DNA of 64,000 nucleotides from Rhipicephalus microplus (GCF_043290135.1 NC_134700.1:163022053-163086052), one strand, 5' to 3'; counted from the first letter of the stretch, positions 23,270-35,977 are shown. Notes: generated from the sequence alone by a model not told the origin. Numbers and translations: made by a program.

Positions 23270-25194
23270 GTACATCGTCAAACGCTTTCCATCAGACACT
23301 AGCACATACCAACAGGTGGTTATGTGCCACAGGTTATTGACACTTTATTTCTACCTAGGAATGGCAAGAACTCATGTATGTGTAATGTTAACCGCGGGAG
23401 CGCTAAGAAAAAAGCTGAAATCAGCAGCCTCCACTCGATGAATGCAAATAATAAATTTCAGCGTCCCAGCAGAAATGAACGCCAGCATTCTGCGTGGCAA
23501 TGAAATATCCTGCCACAGAGCCACGCAATGATTCGCTACTACTTTTCATATAGATTCGAATGTTCGTGACGCGTCTATTGTGATTGAAGTACGGGCTATT
23601 GAATTTCAAAAGCAGTACGTATGTACTCCTAAAATACAGCCGTCACGTCAGGTTGATATTAATTGTAGTTAGGTGCCATCCGCTGATGTTGAGCTATGCA
23701 GCAATGTCCAGGGCTGCCATCCTCGTGAGCAACAGTGCTTCATATCAGCTTGCTGCTTCTGGTGTTGCTAATATTCACATTGCTGTGCAATATGCGACTG
23801 TAAACAACTGCAAGTGTTAACTGTAAGATTTATGTTGCTGTGAAATATTCATGCAACTGTAATCAACTGATTATGTGAAGCATATGCACTGCTTAACGTA
23901 CATCGTTGCATGAATTTGTACTTATCATTACAGCCACTTCCTAACGTTTCGCTCCATAAAAAAGTACAACTACAGTCACCTTACATCGACATGCTTCGCG
24001 TAAAATCGATTCACAAGATTCGTAGAATCTGCCGAATTTCGTGGTGGATAAATGTGAGCCGCAATTGTCATAGTGAAATGTCCATGAATACGACGAAGAC
24101 TCAGAGAATTTAAATGAATGCTTTTCTCTGACTCCGTTCACCTATCAGTCACACTTGCTCTTTCGCCATTGTGTTCCTAGTAGTTCATGGATACCTTTAT
24201 TTTGCGTACATTATCTTGCGCTATACCACCCACCCGGAGTTTTGATATCAAGAGATGACTTTTGTCTCATGCGGTTGGGCGTCGTCAATTTTGTCGGCCT
24301 ATTTATTTATTCTCGATTTATAACGGCTTTGTGGGGTGCTAATACGAGTACAAAATGGAAATGTAGCACTTCCGGCGCCACTGCCAATCCTTACGACGTT
24401 CAACTTTATTTTTTGTTCGGGAATGCTCTCAGTCGCTTTGCTCTCTACCGTGCTTGTGAGTAAATTGGACCATGATCGAAACACGCTTTCATACACAAGG
24501 CATGCACTATGAGGCAAAAGTGCCTGCTGTACGACGTGTACCACCACGTTTACTCGTCAAACTCCGTGCATTGACTTTAAGAAAGAGTGGACAGCTTGTT
24601 ACGGGCCAGAGGCTTGGCTTGCGCGAGAATTCGGTATTGTGCGAGCCTTCCACCCCTCTCACTTTCTGATCGTCACGTTTGGCATTATAGGTTGTAGGCC
24701 TCAGTATATCCGAAAACATTGTTGCCGTTGCTACGGCAACAGCAACGCTCGGATGTCAACACGATTAGCTGCGCGTTACAACTTCCGAGTGCCTCATCAG
24801 CCAAGCAGAAAAGCGACCCGGGCTACGCAAGAATGATCATAGAAACTCCAGCGCGTGCCGTAACACGCACACGCGCTTTAGCGTAATTCATCTTGCTTGT
24901 TTATCACTGCTGTACTTCAACGCTATCATGCGTAAGGGTTGGCGTTGGTGGTTGCTTTGCACCGAATTGGCTACTTTTTAAGAGAAATTGGCGATCAAAA
25001 TGTTTCAGTTGGCTGCTTGGCAATACTTCTTGGCTACGTTTAAGCATGCGTATGCGTGTCCACCACCCACCAGCAGGCTGGTGCGCATCGAAGCACTCTT
25101 GGGTACCATTCGGCCCACCGGAAAATGCGGAGTAGTGAAATTGCATGCAGGGTGCCAAACCTGAGTTCAGTACGCTGCTCACGCTGCCCGGCAT
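23270..25194. other. Intergenic stretch, nothing supported
   Basis: Open frames up to 102 codons (24155-24463 plus) without domain motifs. No repeat matched elsewhere. Confidence 0.5.
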
Positions 25195-25199
25195 CTATG

Positions 25200-25370
25200 A
25201 TTTATATGTGGGGTTTAACGTCCCAAAACCATCATATGATTATGAGAGACGCCGTAGTGAAGGGCTCCGGAAATTTCGACCTCTTGGAGTTCTTTAACGT
25301 GCACCGAAATCTGAGCACACGGGCCTACAACATTTCCGCCTCCATCGGAAATGCAGCCGCCGCACCGGCA
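25200..25370 (-). repeat. Ruka-like SINE, 5'-truncated
   Basis: Body and tail match the other copies (tatgtggggtttaacgtccc, gagagacgccgtagtgaagg, gcctccatcggaaatgcagc) and stop before the B box. Flanks ggcatctatga and ggcatcaatgc look like a diverged target duplication. Confidence 0.88.
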
Positions 25371-26540
25371 TCAATGCTGATGCCACACACAAGTTTCTAA
25401 GAGTAGTTCTAATGCGCAATGCGTGTTTGCTGCAAAATTTACATTAGCAAAGATCCTACAATAAAAAGAAGCTGATAACTAAAGGGGGCGGGGCGAAATA
25501 CACAACACCATAAAAGAGACATGGGACGAACTTCTAGCAACTGAATTGTGGATTCACGAGAAATACTTGTGGCGCAGTTATACCAAATAAAATGTGTTTT
25601 ACGGTGACGCGCAGGTACGATGGTTGAGGGAAGTCAGGCCTTTCTTATCGGGTTGGAGGGGCCATGTTGCATTAATCTGCAGGAGGGAGAGAACGCCTTG
25701 CTTGAACGACAAAATATGTTATCCTGCAGAGCATTTGTATGTTTGGTATTTTTATGTCGACTTGTTTGGTTTTGTCTGGTATGATTGCAATATAATTATG
25801 TTTACTGCTAAATAATAAATTCCATACCTAAGAGCGCTTCTTCAAGTGTCTTTAGTTCCCCGCGGGCTGGCTGTGTCTTATCAAGAATCAACGTGAACTT
25901 AATTAACTTTTAATTTGAGGGAAATGAAGCGCGTGTGTTCATCCTCAAGCAGATTTCGCTAATTCAAGCTAGACTTGAATGATGTCAAATCCACTAATCA
26001 AATTCAGTCTGACGCTTCAAGCAATGTTCTCATGTAACTCTGTCTGACAAGAACTTTAGCTTTCCTGCAATAAATATACCCATGCGCAATGACTTTAATA
26101 TAGCTTGTACATTTAGTTGCAACTAATTTGTTGCTTGAAGACCATCCAATCTGGAAAAATTGCACTTTTTTGTCCATGGTGTGGCCTTTTTAATATTGTA
26201 ATACTTACTTTTGAACACTCATTTTGTCACAATTTGACTATCAATTTAGCGATGATAATAAAATGGCCACATAGGCTATTTTTAGCTTGAGTTCTGGCTT
26301 CTTTATAGGCCCTCCAAATGAAAATTTTGCATGTGATACTCCTCCCGAGTTTATTTTGTTTCTTTCTTCTAAGCAATCACTAAGCAATCATTCCCGGGTG
26401 TTGTCACACTGACCCATCGATTCTCGTCTTCCCTCGAATGTTTACTTCTTTTAACACGCCGAGGTGCACCAAGGTTCTACGCCGAGGTGCACCAAGACTC
26501 CAGTGACGTATTTCTGTCACAGAAGTGACGTTGAAACAAT
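25371..26540. other. Intergenic stretch, nothing supported
   Basis: AT-rich; a 17-bp block cgccgaggtgcaccaag is repeated directly near 26458 and 26481. No gene or RNA supported. Confidence 0.5.
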
Positions 26541-26554
26541 GCAACAATCATCAG

Positions 26555-26640
26555 ATAAAAGTTCTTTCAAAGAGAAGTCGAACCCATGACTTCACGATCA
26601 CAGATGCCGGGCACGCTATCCCTGCGCCACGTTCACATTC
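26555..26640 (-). repeat. tRNA-like SINE head or tRNA pseudogene
   Basis: Minus strand: A-box-like tggcgcagggatagcg ending at 26629 and B-box-like gggttcgac starting at 26586, 43 bp apart, close to tRNA spacing. I cannot fold a complete cloverleaf with matching acceptor stems, so I call it tRNA-derived, not a working tRNA. Confidence 0.5.
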
Positions 26641-27069
26641 TTCGTAGGTTTTATAAATGCCCCTCACAGTACTCTTGCTGAAACGTAGTAATGCTTCATG
26701 ACCATGACATCCATGATTAATTCCGTCAATCCGTGCTTTTTACGCATCCTACTCCTCAACGCCTTTTATATATTAAGAGTGCAATTTTGTAAACGCCTAA
26801 CGCACCGCCACATGGCAAGCTTACCGAAAGCGTCGGCGTGGCTCATAGCTTCCATACATACCGAAAATGGCTCTGTGATGCGCCTCCTTCACCTGGATGT
26901 AACTCCGCGTATCCCGCTTACGCGTGCTCTGCGAAAAATCGTGGCCAGGGCCAAGGGGGAAGACACAAGGCACGTTGCGTTTCCCTCTAATCGGGCAGTG
27001 GCGCTCAATAACTCTAAGCTGCCGTTAGTGGGCGACCTTGGCTCAAATTGGCGTACAACCACTCACGCT

Positions 27070-27260
27070 CGGGCTCGAATCCCGGCTGCGGCGGCTGCAT
27101 TTCCGATGTAGGCGGAAATGTTGTAGGCCCGTGTGCTCAGATTTGGGTGCATGTTAAAGAACCCCATGTGGTCGAAATTTCTGGAGCCATCCACTACGGC
27201 GTCTCTCATAATCATATGGTGGTTTTGGGACGTTAAACCCCACATATCAATCAATCATAT
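27070..27260 (+). repeat. Ruka-like SINE, 5'-truncated
   Basis: Begins inside the B box (gggctcgaatcccggctgcg) and runs to the tail aaccccacatatcaatcaatc. Perfect 14-bp target duplications caaccactcacgct lie at 27056-27069 and 27261-27274. Confidence 0.96.
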
Positions 27261-27398
27261 CAACCACTCACGCTGTTCTAGTTGTCACCCCCACCCCCTT
27301 TTTTTGGTGGTTTCACTCTCAGCCTCAACTACTACGGCTACCACAGGCTTCTATGACCACAAAGGCATGTATAATCATTATTCAATTTCTACTCACAG

Positions 27399-27538
27399 AC
27401 GTTAGTCGTCGGGATGAAGAGGCATCACTAAGCGTCGACGCAGATGCTATTACATCAAACAGTGTTTCTGTTGCCAAACTCCAAAATATATTGTATAAGC
27501 TTTCTTATTGGATCTGCAGTAATCAAACAGCTAACTAT
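27399..27538 (+). other. Candidate coding exon, plus strand
   Basis: Preceded by a pyrimidine-rich acceptor (caatttctactcacag) and followed by gtaagtag. The 140 bp are open as VSRRDEEASLSVDADA then ITSNSVSVAKLQNILY and so on, polar and serine-rich, more protein-like than the surrounding DNA. No family recognised. A second candidate exon at 28410-28497 is phase-compatible. It could be chance. Confidence 0.3.
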
Positions 27539-28409
27539 GTAAGTAGACGTTTTCCCTTTTTTGGTATAGAGATATTTATGACGGATGTATCAACCCCGTT
27601 TTCGGTAATGTTCTATTGAATTTTTAATCTATTATTCACAATTTATTCCGTTGCTTATCTTCCCACTGCCATGCATATTACGTCTGTACATTTCCCATTC
27701 TTCCTTCGAAAGCCATGAAAAAGTGGGAAGTTGAACGATATTCCTGGAATAAGCATTCTTGAAGAAGTCATGATCGGCAAAGCAAATCATCGCGTACGTC
27801 CACCAACCGCAAACTTACCTTTGCGACTTCATGTCCGGGCTCCCGAAGAAATTCGCACTTTTTCTCCACGTGTTTGGCTTATTTTTATGTCAGTTTAGAT
27901 AAGAAAAATCACCGGCACTTATAGCCTCTGAGACCTTCAATGTTACACAATTGACGATATATTTCATAAACAATTGGCACTCGTAAGCGCTTTTCTCGCG
28001 TGAACAGCATAGTCGGTGGTTCAACACACACCTCGGAAAACAGCAACATCGAAAACGAAAAACGAGACTAGGTATATGCAAACAGAAACATTAACTAAAC
28101 AACAGACGCGAAATTGTTTGTGATCTATAGTCTGATGCAGTTGTTGTCGATGTAGACGGTGAATAAAGGTGGTGTCTGTCAGTTGATATGCACATCGCGA
28201 CATCTGTAAGCACAGTGATGTCTCCACGCAAGCACACTTGGCTATGATTGTTTGGCCGTGTAACCAAAAAAGTTCACATCGCCTGTGCATATCCTTGTCT
28301 GCACAGCGCAATTGCCCGCAGGGTATCAGATCCTCAAAGGACGAGAACGTCAATTGTCCAGTCTTTTTTTTTTTCTACGCACAAACTCCCCGCTTGTTTT
28401 CTTTCACAG

Positions 28410-28497
28410 CATGGTCTGCTGATGGTTGGGCGACACAGACGGACTTCTGCCGTCAGAGGAACGTCTTGGAAGAAACTGCAAAGGAAACGACTAAGCT
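28410..28497 (+). other. Candidate coding exon, plus strand
   Basis: Acceptor cttgttttctttcacag, donor gtgagtgc; 88 bp. In the phase left by the 27399-27538 candidate it reads HGLLMVGRHRRTSAVRG then TSWKKLQRKRLS without a stop. Basic, no known domain. Low confidence. Confidence 0.25.
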
Positions 28498-29453
28498 GTG
28501 AGTGCGCTTTTCGTTATGTGTTAGGAGAATATATCAAGAGTTTTAGCCAAACCTGACAAACGAAGCGTAGAATGCTTCGAAAGGTATCTTTCGGAGCAGA
28601 GCATTTCTGCAGCTGTTTAGCGCATTTTAAAAATACTGTGTACTGGTGGCAAACAGAGACAAAAATCTGCATTTTAAATTGTTTATAGCGCGGCTTATGT
28701 TTTGTAATAATTCACGTTATTATATGCGCGCTTGCCTTTTTTCCTCGGCGCCTTGAACAATCTTTCTCCTGCTGTTTATCTGTTTTGCTTCTCAACCCCT
28801 TTTCTTGTAATATTTCTTCCTGAAGTTACGTATAATGGTTATTCACCACTTTTCAAACCCTCCCATGAGTGCGATAAAATGGCTTTAGATGGACCCACCC
28901 TCCACCAAAAACGTTTTTTTTTAAAGCATGCCTCTGCCAGGCTTCCACCACCAGTTTTCTAGACTGCGAGACATGCCTGCCTTATAATGGTTCTTCACCA
29001 CTGCGGTTGCTTTTCAAGATACGGTCATACTCGGCAGTTACAGTATTTCACGTATATATTCATCAAAATAACAGCTGTCACAATACCATTCAAAATGGTT
29101 TCGTGTGGCAGATAGCTCACTTAGCATAGTTATCATTCGATTACACCTCAGCTACTCTAACCATACAACGAGCCATCAATTCAAGATGCCAAATATTGCA
29201 TGATCAATCTCTTATACCTAAAACTCTAAGTGTTATGTCTGTAAAATAAGTAGTTCAGACGAGGTGATGTATTTTAGGTGACGTGGTGAATATCACAGAC
29301 TAAGAATACATGCAGGTCAAGAACACATTTTTGAAAACGTGCTAGTTCAAGCAGTTTAGCAGCATGCAAGTTGTGTACCTATGACTACGGGCACCGGAAC
29401 AGAAGTGAGTGTATTGCACGATGCGAAGCAAATGTCAGCGTGAAATTTCATGC
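28498..29453. other. Intergenic stretch between candidate exons and receptor 3' end
   Basis: Nothing with a recognisable domain or repeat match was seen. Confidence 0.5.
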
Positions 29454-29459
29454 TTTATT
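29454..29459 (-). terminator. Possible poly(A) signal of the receptor gene
   Basis: AATAAA on the minus strand (forward tttatt), the first canonical signal I noticed downstream of the last recognised coding exon at 31.1-31.3 kb. If used, the 3' UTR would be about 1.7 kb or hold another exon. Confidence 0.35.
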
Positions 29460-31135
29460 GTGCTCCTTTAAACAGAACAAATATACATAGACACTACAGG
29501 AATCAGACAAAAAGTGAAGCAACACAAGGCTCTTGCAGTGGCGAACATATGCATTTCTACAGCTATGAACAGCAATAGTTCATTGATACAAACGTTATAC
29601 AGACATATGATATATTACGAACATAGAGCCAGCAATGCTGCAAGAATCTAAGAGCTTGAAAGAACAAATGCGACGCCATTTCCTCAGTCAGTGAAACATG
29701 GCCAGTCTCCATGAACATACATTGGTTATACGTTTGACACACATAATGAGACGAAATTCCGCGGTCACACGAATCGTGTGCTTCAAACGCAGAACAAAAA
29801 TCTGTACAAGTGAAGAGTCTATGTAACATCAGTTTGGAGCATACAGGTGTTATAACACATGACACCTTTTTTGGCAATGCGATAAGAGTATGCGGTACAG
29901 GTTTTACGAAAATATGTTGTGTAGGATATAGAGAACACCGTGCATGAGCGCACGTGGTTATATATTCTCTCGCAACAAGGAATACTTTATCAACACAAAG
30001 TGTAGCTCGGAGTATGGCGTATGCTTTCGATAGCCGACACAGTGAAGCAAGGCACATACGCTTCAATAATAGTATACGCGTACTTCACTACAGCTGGGAA
30101 TTGCTTGGGCTTGGGATATGGGGAGGATAACAGGAATGAAGGCGCTGGAAGAAGAAAGATGATCATTACACGTTCTTGCTAAGCATGCAAGCACTGATCT
30201 TCATTGTGATGTACTTCAAGTCGCCGCATGGCAGACCTGTGAAAAAGGGTGGGCCACCATCAACGTCTTCGTTACGGAAACCACTACAACTGAATATGTC
30301 CAGCTCTGACCGTCAACCTAGCGATGATGTCTTGGTGCGAACGGTGCGGATGATGGTGACGCAATAAATACTAAACACACATTATTGGAGTGCATTTCGG
30401 GAACACAGCAGCACGAATCTAGATTGCACTGTGAAAGTGCGATTCCATGTATGATGATGCCACCCTCCCTTTGCCCCACAAAAAAAGGACGAAACAAACA
30501 TTCTCAAAACTACAACTGGATGTAAGAACATTGCAGTATATGAAGACGCTGAAACAAATCTAGCGTGACGTAGGAAGTATTTTACAAACGCGCTATCTTT
30601 ATAAGCAGGTCAGAGTTTACGGCATTGAAGGGTTCCCGAGATGTACTATGTACGTCAAATGCTAGCGAGGTTGTGGAATGAAACTAAGATCTTACTGCAT
30701 TACGCAATGAAAACGCGCGATGTAAATCTAAGACACAGAATTACAAGCTGTTGCAGGCGCCAGAAGGAGAGAAATATTGCGCGCAACAGCATACCCTGTG
30801 TGCCGGATCTTCCACGTATCACTCGGCTCACTGCTAAAACAAAGGAGCAACCATTCATTGCAATAGCATTTACGTCAAAGTATGTACATGGCTCAACACA
30901 TCTATAAAGTGTACTAAGCCAAACGAGGCAGTAACGCAAAACAAACACGGAGTTTCCACTAGTACTCTCACAAGCCACACCTCATCTTAACTTCGATCAA
31001 GGTGCGTATGCATGCATTTGATGGAAAAGTGCCATGCACGCTGGCTCACTTTACACAGGCGACGGCTATCGAGAAGCTCGCGGAACGTAAGAGTGTGAAC
31101 GCTAGCACGCAGTGCACGTAGCCAAGGCATGGTGC

Positions 31136-31279
31136 TCAAATTACGGTCACGCATTTATACTTTTGCGGGGGCTTCTTAAAGCGACTTACGCTGATGCTGG
31201 TATTCGCGTAAGACATCCGTCGGCCGTCATTTCTGAAACATGGAGTCTGCGAGAGTGTCTTCCGAAGGACGCCTAGAAC
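31136..31279 (-). CDS. Receptor exon 16: helix 8 and C-tail (3' end uncertain)
   Basis: Acceptor ccctcctgtcttag. Phase 0: VLGVLRKTLSQTPCFRNDG then RRMSYANTSIS, the cytoplasmic helix 8 and a basic tail. At 31189 there is a good donor (gtaagtcgc) after codon 538. If it is not used, the frame continues as VSRFKKPPQKYKCVTVI to TGA at 31136-31138, giving a 555-codon product if the TAG is ignored. If it is used, a terminal exon lies downstream; I could not identify it. Confidence 0.75.
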   Translation of the reverse strand, partial: VLGVLRKTLSQTPCFRNDGRRMSYANTSISVSRFKKPPQKYKCVTVI

Positions 31280-31905
31280 CTAAGACAGGAGGGAAAGGGA
31301 AAATAAAAAAGATACCTTATTAGTAGGTGAACATGTGCTTCAGTTTATGAAGAAAGACTGATCACAAGTGAAACTGAAAATTTAGAAACCGTTCCCTTCT
31401 GGTGGTTCAACTAAGAACCATTCGTTACTGTCATATGGGGCCCTTTATCTTGTACAATAAAACCATTCAAGAAATATTACAATTGATTAATAATTTCATC
31501 AGAGATGTCTTACCTTTGAGCTTTAATTATATAACGTGAAAATTCGCGATCTAAGGCGCGTAATATGAACTAGTCACAAAAGCTGGGGAATCAGCATACG
31601 TTCCATGGTCGTGTAATACTAAAACATCGGCCCCATATTAACAAGCGCATTTTCCATTACTAGATCGTGGTAGTACATGAAACTTTTGCATTTGTGAGAA
31701 TCAAGGTTTCCTAAAGTACATGCTGGGTAGCGCCCCTTGGTAACAACCACCTAATAGAGACAGAGGGCAAGCCAGTGCGAAAAAGTACAAGTGCGGAGAA
31801 TTTATGTCTTTAGTATATTACACGACTAAGCGTGGCTTTCTTGCAGTCCACAAATGTAGCGTTCAATTTTAAGAATGACTTGACCGATATAGCATTTCGG
31901 CTCAC

Positions 31906-31947
31906 CTCTCCGTTGAAGAAGCAGAACAGCAGAGCAACACAAAGACC
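31906..31947 (-). CDS. Receptor exon 15: 42-bp TM7 exon
   Basis: Exactly 42 bp, phase 0 in and 0 out. Acceptor attacttttcag, donor gtgagccg. Encodes GLCVALLFCFFNGE. A separate 14-codon TM7 exon is an old feature of class B genes; skipping it keeps frame and is known from mammalian calcitonin and CRF receptors to give receptors altered in TM7. Confidence 0.97.
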
Positions 31948-32396
31948 CTGAAAAGTAATGAAGAAGATGTTATTCGGAATTTTGACTGGTGGAGACACAA
32001 CGAAATGAAAACAAGAAGATTTTCACGTATGAATTGCGCACTTTCCTTTCCAAGTGCTCCCATAACTTTTCCACATACTTAGTTGTAGTTGGGGTTTCCA
32101 CAGACGAAAAATCTAATATGATCATCATATTCAATAACAAAACACATTGTTAAATAGTTCATTGGCTACAAAATAAAAACTCTGGCCACTTTGGTGTTAA
32201 ATTGACTGGCCACCTAAGTCACAGCTGAAGATCACTGCTAGTACCTGGCGCATGATCATAGCATATGTCACTGCAATGAAACATTACCGGCACAATATGG
32301 TACTTGCTGGGCGTGTAAAATACAGAGCGCTGACTTGAACTTGCTTGTTTAAATGGTCGCGAAAGACCTATGCTTCAAATTGGCAAGAGTTCTCAC

Positions 32397-32529
32397 CTGT
32401 AATGACGAGACCAATGCTGAGATGATCTCGTAAGCGAGGAAGATGGAGCCCTTGTCTGGTCTGAATGGAGTAACCACGTAGTGTAAGCCCAAAAGAGGAA
32501 GCAATATCACTGTAGCCCGCACGGCTTTC
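32397..32529 (-). CDS. Receptor exon 14: TM6, ECL3 and TM7 start
   Basis: 133 bp, phase 2 in and 0 out. Donor gtgagaac. KAVRATVILLPLLGLHYVV, TPFRPDKGSIF, LAYEIISALVSSLQ: TM6 with the PLLG kink motif, ECL3, and the start of TM7. Confidence 0.97.
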
Positions 32530-33066
32530 CTGGAGTGTAATGCATAGTCTGAAGTAAACTTGCAGAAAGATTCGGTGACAGAATCACGACAGAAAAAGTT
32601 ATGCCGTTGCTCAAAGGCAGCTCTTTAGCAAAAATGGTCTGTGCGACCTGAGTTTCTGTCAAACTTCTAAACTTAAGCATTCAAATAAAATTTATTTTAT
32701 TTGAGTTAACGTCCAGTTCCCAGACAACGCTTAAATGTAAGCACTTCGCGTTGAACGAAAATCAGACTAAGTGTGTATTGAAAATATTGTTAGTCTTCAT
32801 GAGAGTGAAAAAATTAACGAACGTTTTTGGTAGCTTATGATCATGCTTTAGCAGGTTTCGACGGGGTTTAAACATACTTTCAATCTCTTAAATGACAGCC
32901 ATTCCTGATTGCACCTTTCGTCATGTGCTGTTGAAGCATTATATGCACTCCTAGTATATATGCTGGTCTGTTAAAGTGACGACGTAAAAATTATTCCATG
33001 TATGACACGACCGTTAGGAGAAACTTCATAGCACAAAAATCATCAATAGTGACGTTTCAATCTTAC

Positions 33067-33152
33067 CTTGTGCTCTCGTTGTCAGGGGAATTGACAGCCC
33101 GAAGCTTCGTCACCAGTACCCTTACGATGTTGACGAGAAATGCGAAGCTAAG
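33067..33152 (-). CDS. Receptor exon 13: TM5 end and ICL3
   Basis: 86 bp, phase 0 in and 2 out. Acceptor cgttttctgcag, donor gtaagat. LSFAFLVNIVRVLVTKLRAV then NSPDNEST: the NIVRVLVTKLR block is the G-protein-contact region at the TM5/ICL3 junction. Confidence 0.97.
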
Positions 33153-34918
33153 CTGCAGAAAACGAGAAAGATATAACATGAGAACATAGTGTACCAGGCT
33201 ACAGTTTCAACATTCATCAATTAGATTGTTCTCGTTAGCTTCTTTAAAAATTACTTTGACAATTTTCTGTCTGGGGATTATTTCTCGTTTAATGTAATAG
33301 CAGCTGAATATGTTTTGAAATTTTACGTTTTGCGACTGACCGGAAATAATCCACAAGCGTGTACTTGTGGCTTCTCATTTATGCATTCCATCGTGCTGCT
33401 GTCACTGTTTACGAAAAATAAAAGGCCATTAAATATGAACAGGCAATTAAAACACACATGCTTTCTTTTAGCCAATTCCAACAGAATATTTTTTGATCCC
33501 ATCACTACATTATGGCCTCACATCAGCCCATATGCTGCGCAAAAGTACTGAGCAAATTATTTTTTTTCTCAGCAGAATAGAAGGCATGCTATTACACTTG
33601 TCACTCATCTGTTCAATCTCTCCTGATTCTACAATGTTGTGTGCAAGCTGATTTCTATTCCTTCTTACACTTCTGAAATGACAAACGCAGGAACGCAACC
33701 ACACTTGTTACAGTGCACTGCTAGGAAACCAAGGACGCGATTATCGCGGTGTCCAATTCGTGGGCATGTTAATTTCATAGGAGCGAGTTAAGTTAGGCGA
33801 AAACAAGAGGATTCATGACCTCATGGTTCTGTTTATCACGTCGACGCACCGAGCCCACCAGAACATTCCCAGCGTAAAAAGAAACTAAGTGGGTGAAATG
33901 TGAAGTAACAGGACGCTTAAGCATAGTTAAAAAGTCTGAACGTGCGTACGAACGTGTTGATATGATTGAAGAGCGATGCAGAGAATGCGTACCGACCATT
34001 CTGGGGCGTCAGGCGTGCGGTCGCGTTAAACCTAATTCAAGGGCCAACGTTAATCGAGTATATGCACAGCCTGCCAGATGTGCGTCTAGAAGCGGATTTC
34101 TGCGGACAGCATTCGTTGCGATGAAACTCATTCTGTCTTTCTCACTTGTGCCAAGAGTTGTGATAGCTGCTTGCCGTCAAAATGGCGTTGCAGTCGAAAG
34201 ACCGGAAACAGGCGACGCGCTGCTCGCCAGCTCCAGCCAATCAGTGGAGTCCTTATAGAACATGTCCACGTTCATCGCGAGAATAGCTCCTCGGGTGGTT
34301 TCTCTGCAATGCATTGTAAGACGTGTGCGTGCCATCCTTTGTTCAACACGTGCATAATTGTGCAAAGACCTAGAAATCAGTTTGCACGTGAGATTACAGG
34401 AGCAGTGGAGATTTAAAACGTGGATGATACGTAGTAACAAGTGTACTACCATGCCATCTATCGTACTGACGAACAAAAACTTTCCTTGATGCTTATATTA
34501 ATGTCGAGTAATGTTCTTGTTACTTTTGAGCAGCAGATGTGCTAATGTTCTGCTATATAAGTAGGATTGGGATCACAAAAAAAACTGCTGAAAGTTTACC
34601 TGCCTGTGTACATGTAAGTGCATTCATTCTGTTTTCTTCCTCAGTGCGCTCTTACAGTTCGTAAATGCATGGACTACCAACGTGCCCAGACCTTGGTGCT
34701 ACAAGCTGTGCGCGTATAGTGCAGAAATCAAACATCCGAATTAAAAAAAGTATTGCTTCACAGACTTGCGGTCGTTTTCCTTATCCATTAGTCCCGTTCT
34801 TTCAGTAGATAGTAATAATGTAATATAAACAAACTAAAGTTAGGAAGGCTAATAACATGTACTAATAACTACAAATATAAAATTATCACAAGACCACACC
34901 AGAAATAAGTACACCTAC

Positions 34919-34985
34919 CAGTATCGAGAAACAGACAGGAACGCTCAGAATATAAGTGTACCACACGTCGTGCTCGACCCAGCAC
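34919..34985 (-). CDS. Receptor exon 12: ECL2 and TM5 start
   Basis: 67 bp, phase 2 in and 0 out. Acceptor gttatgtttacag, donor gtaggtg. CWVEHDVWYTYILSVPVCFS follows Met399; the CW pair is the ECL2 cysteine that bonds to TM3 in class B receptors. Confidence 0.96.
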
Positions 34986-35465
34986 CTGTAAACATAACAA
35001 ATTAAAATCATTCAGTGCTCATAATGGCTCAGTCACAGTCGGTGGTGACAAAATTCTGAAGGTAACAAAAAAAGTTCGTGATGTTTTACAGAAGTTCTGG
35101 CTCAAAATGTTAACTTCGAGAACTCTAAAGCACAATATTCTGGCATTCGTTTGAATAATGTTCTGCTTGTTGAGGACCAACCGTAAATTGTATTCTGATA
35201 CATCGGTTGTTATACAATACGCAATAGAACATGAACGTGTACAGGTGAGCTTAATTTTTTTTTAATTGAACCTCTCAAAGTATAGTTTTCCTACACCAAC
35301 GCTTTTTACGAGCTAGCACAAAACAGTGTCATTCTTGGGGCGCAAACTCTATGCTCCTCATGACATGCTGAATATTTGTTCATGGGGGAGCTACTGTCTG
35401 CCATATGTGCGGCTATAGGAATACCAGACAAGACTAAGCAACACGAACTGAGGTCATGTACTTAC

Positions 35466-35532
35466 ATTCTTGACGCCTCTGGATCTAGGCCACGCATTAC
35501 AGCATACCCAATGGTTGGAAGCAGCGGAAAAC
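35466..35532 (-). CDS. Receptor exon 11: TM4
   Basis: 67 bp, phase 1 in and 2 out. Acceptor ctctgtccag, donor gtaagtac. Completes Gly377 of GWG, then FPLLPTIGYAVMRGLDPEAS: TM4 end and the start of ECL2. Confidence 0.95.
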
Positions 35533-35977
35533 CTGGACAGAGTATAAACACAGTGGCATGTTATCAGGATGAGTAGATACTCTAGGAACACACAACATTT
35601 TTTCAAATGTCTAAAGATAAATACGTAGGCGACACAGAAGGACGTTTCCGACACTACTGGTGTTCATCAAAAGAACTTAGTGTTAACAGAGACTACCACT
35701 GGGGGAACAGAAAGAGATAGATGAAGACATAGTCCCATTCTAAATTTTACAAAGGGGAGTAATTGTTCTTGCATCAGAGCACGCAATAGCGTGGGGATAG
35801 CATGGCGAGACATACACTGGGACACATTGTTCCCAGATTTTTCAATGTTGCTTCTCTATCGGACGTAGGCTTTTTTGTCGAGTGGGGTTTTTGCAAATTC
35901 ACCTGAACCTAGCTTGAATGGGCCCCAGCTTCCGCAAGCAATTTAGGGATGCAACATGCAGTTAGCATAACACTTAC

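Noticed and set aside
30170..30370. Terminal exon of the receptor on the minus strand (frames ending VRTKTSSLG or KISACMLSKNV)
   Set aside because: No acceptor puts these frames in the phase left by exon 16; the open segment is split by a TGA.
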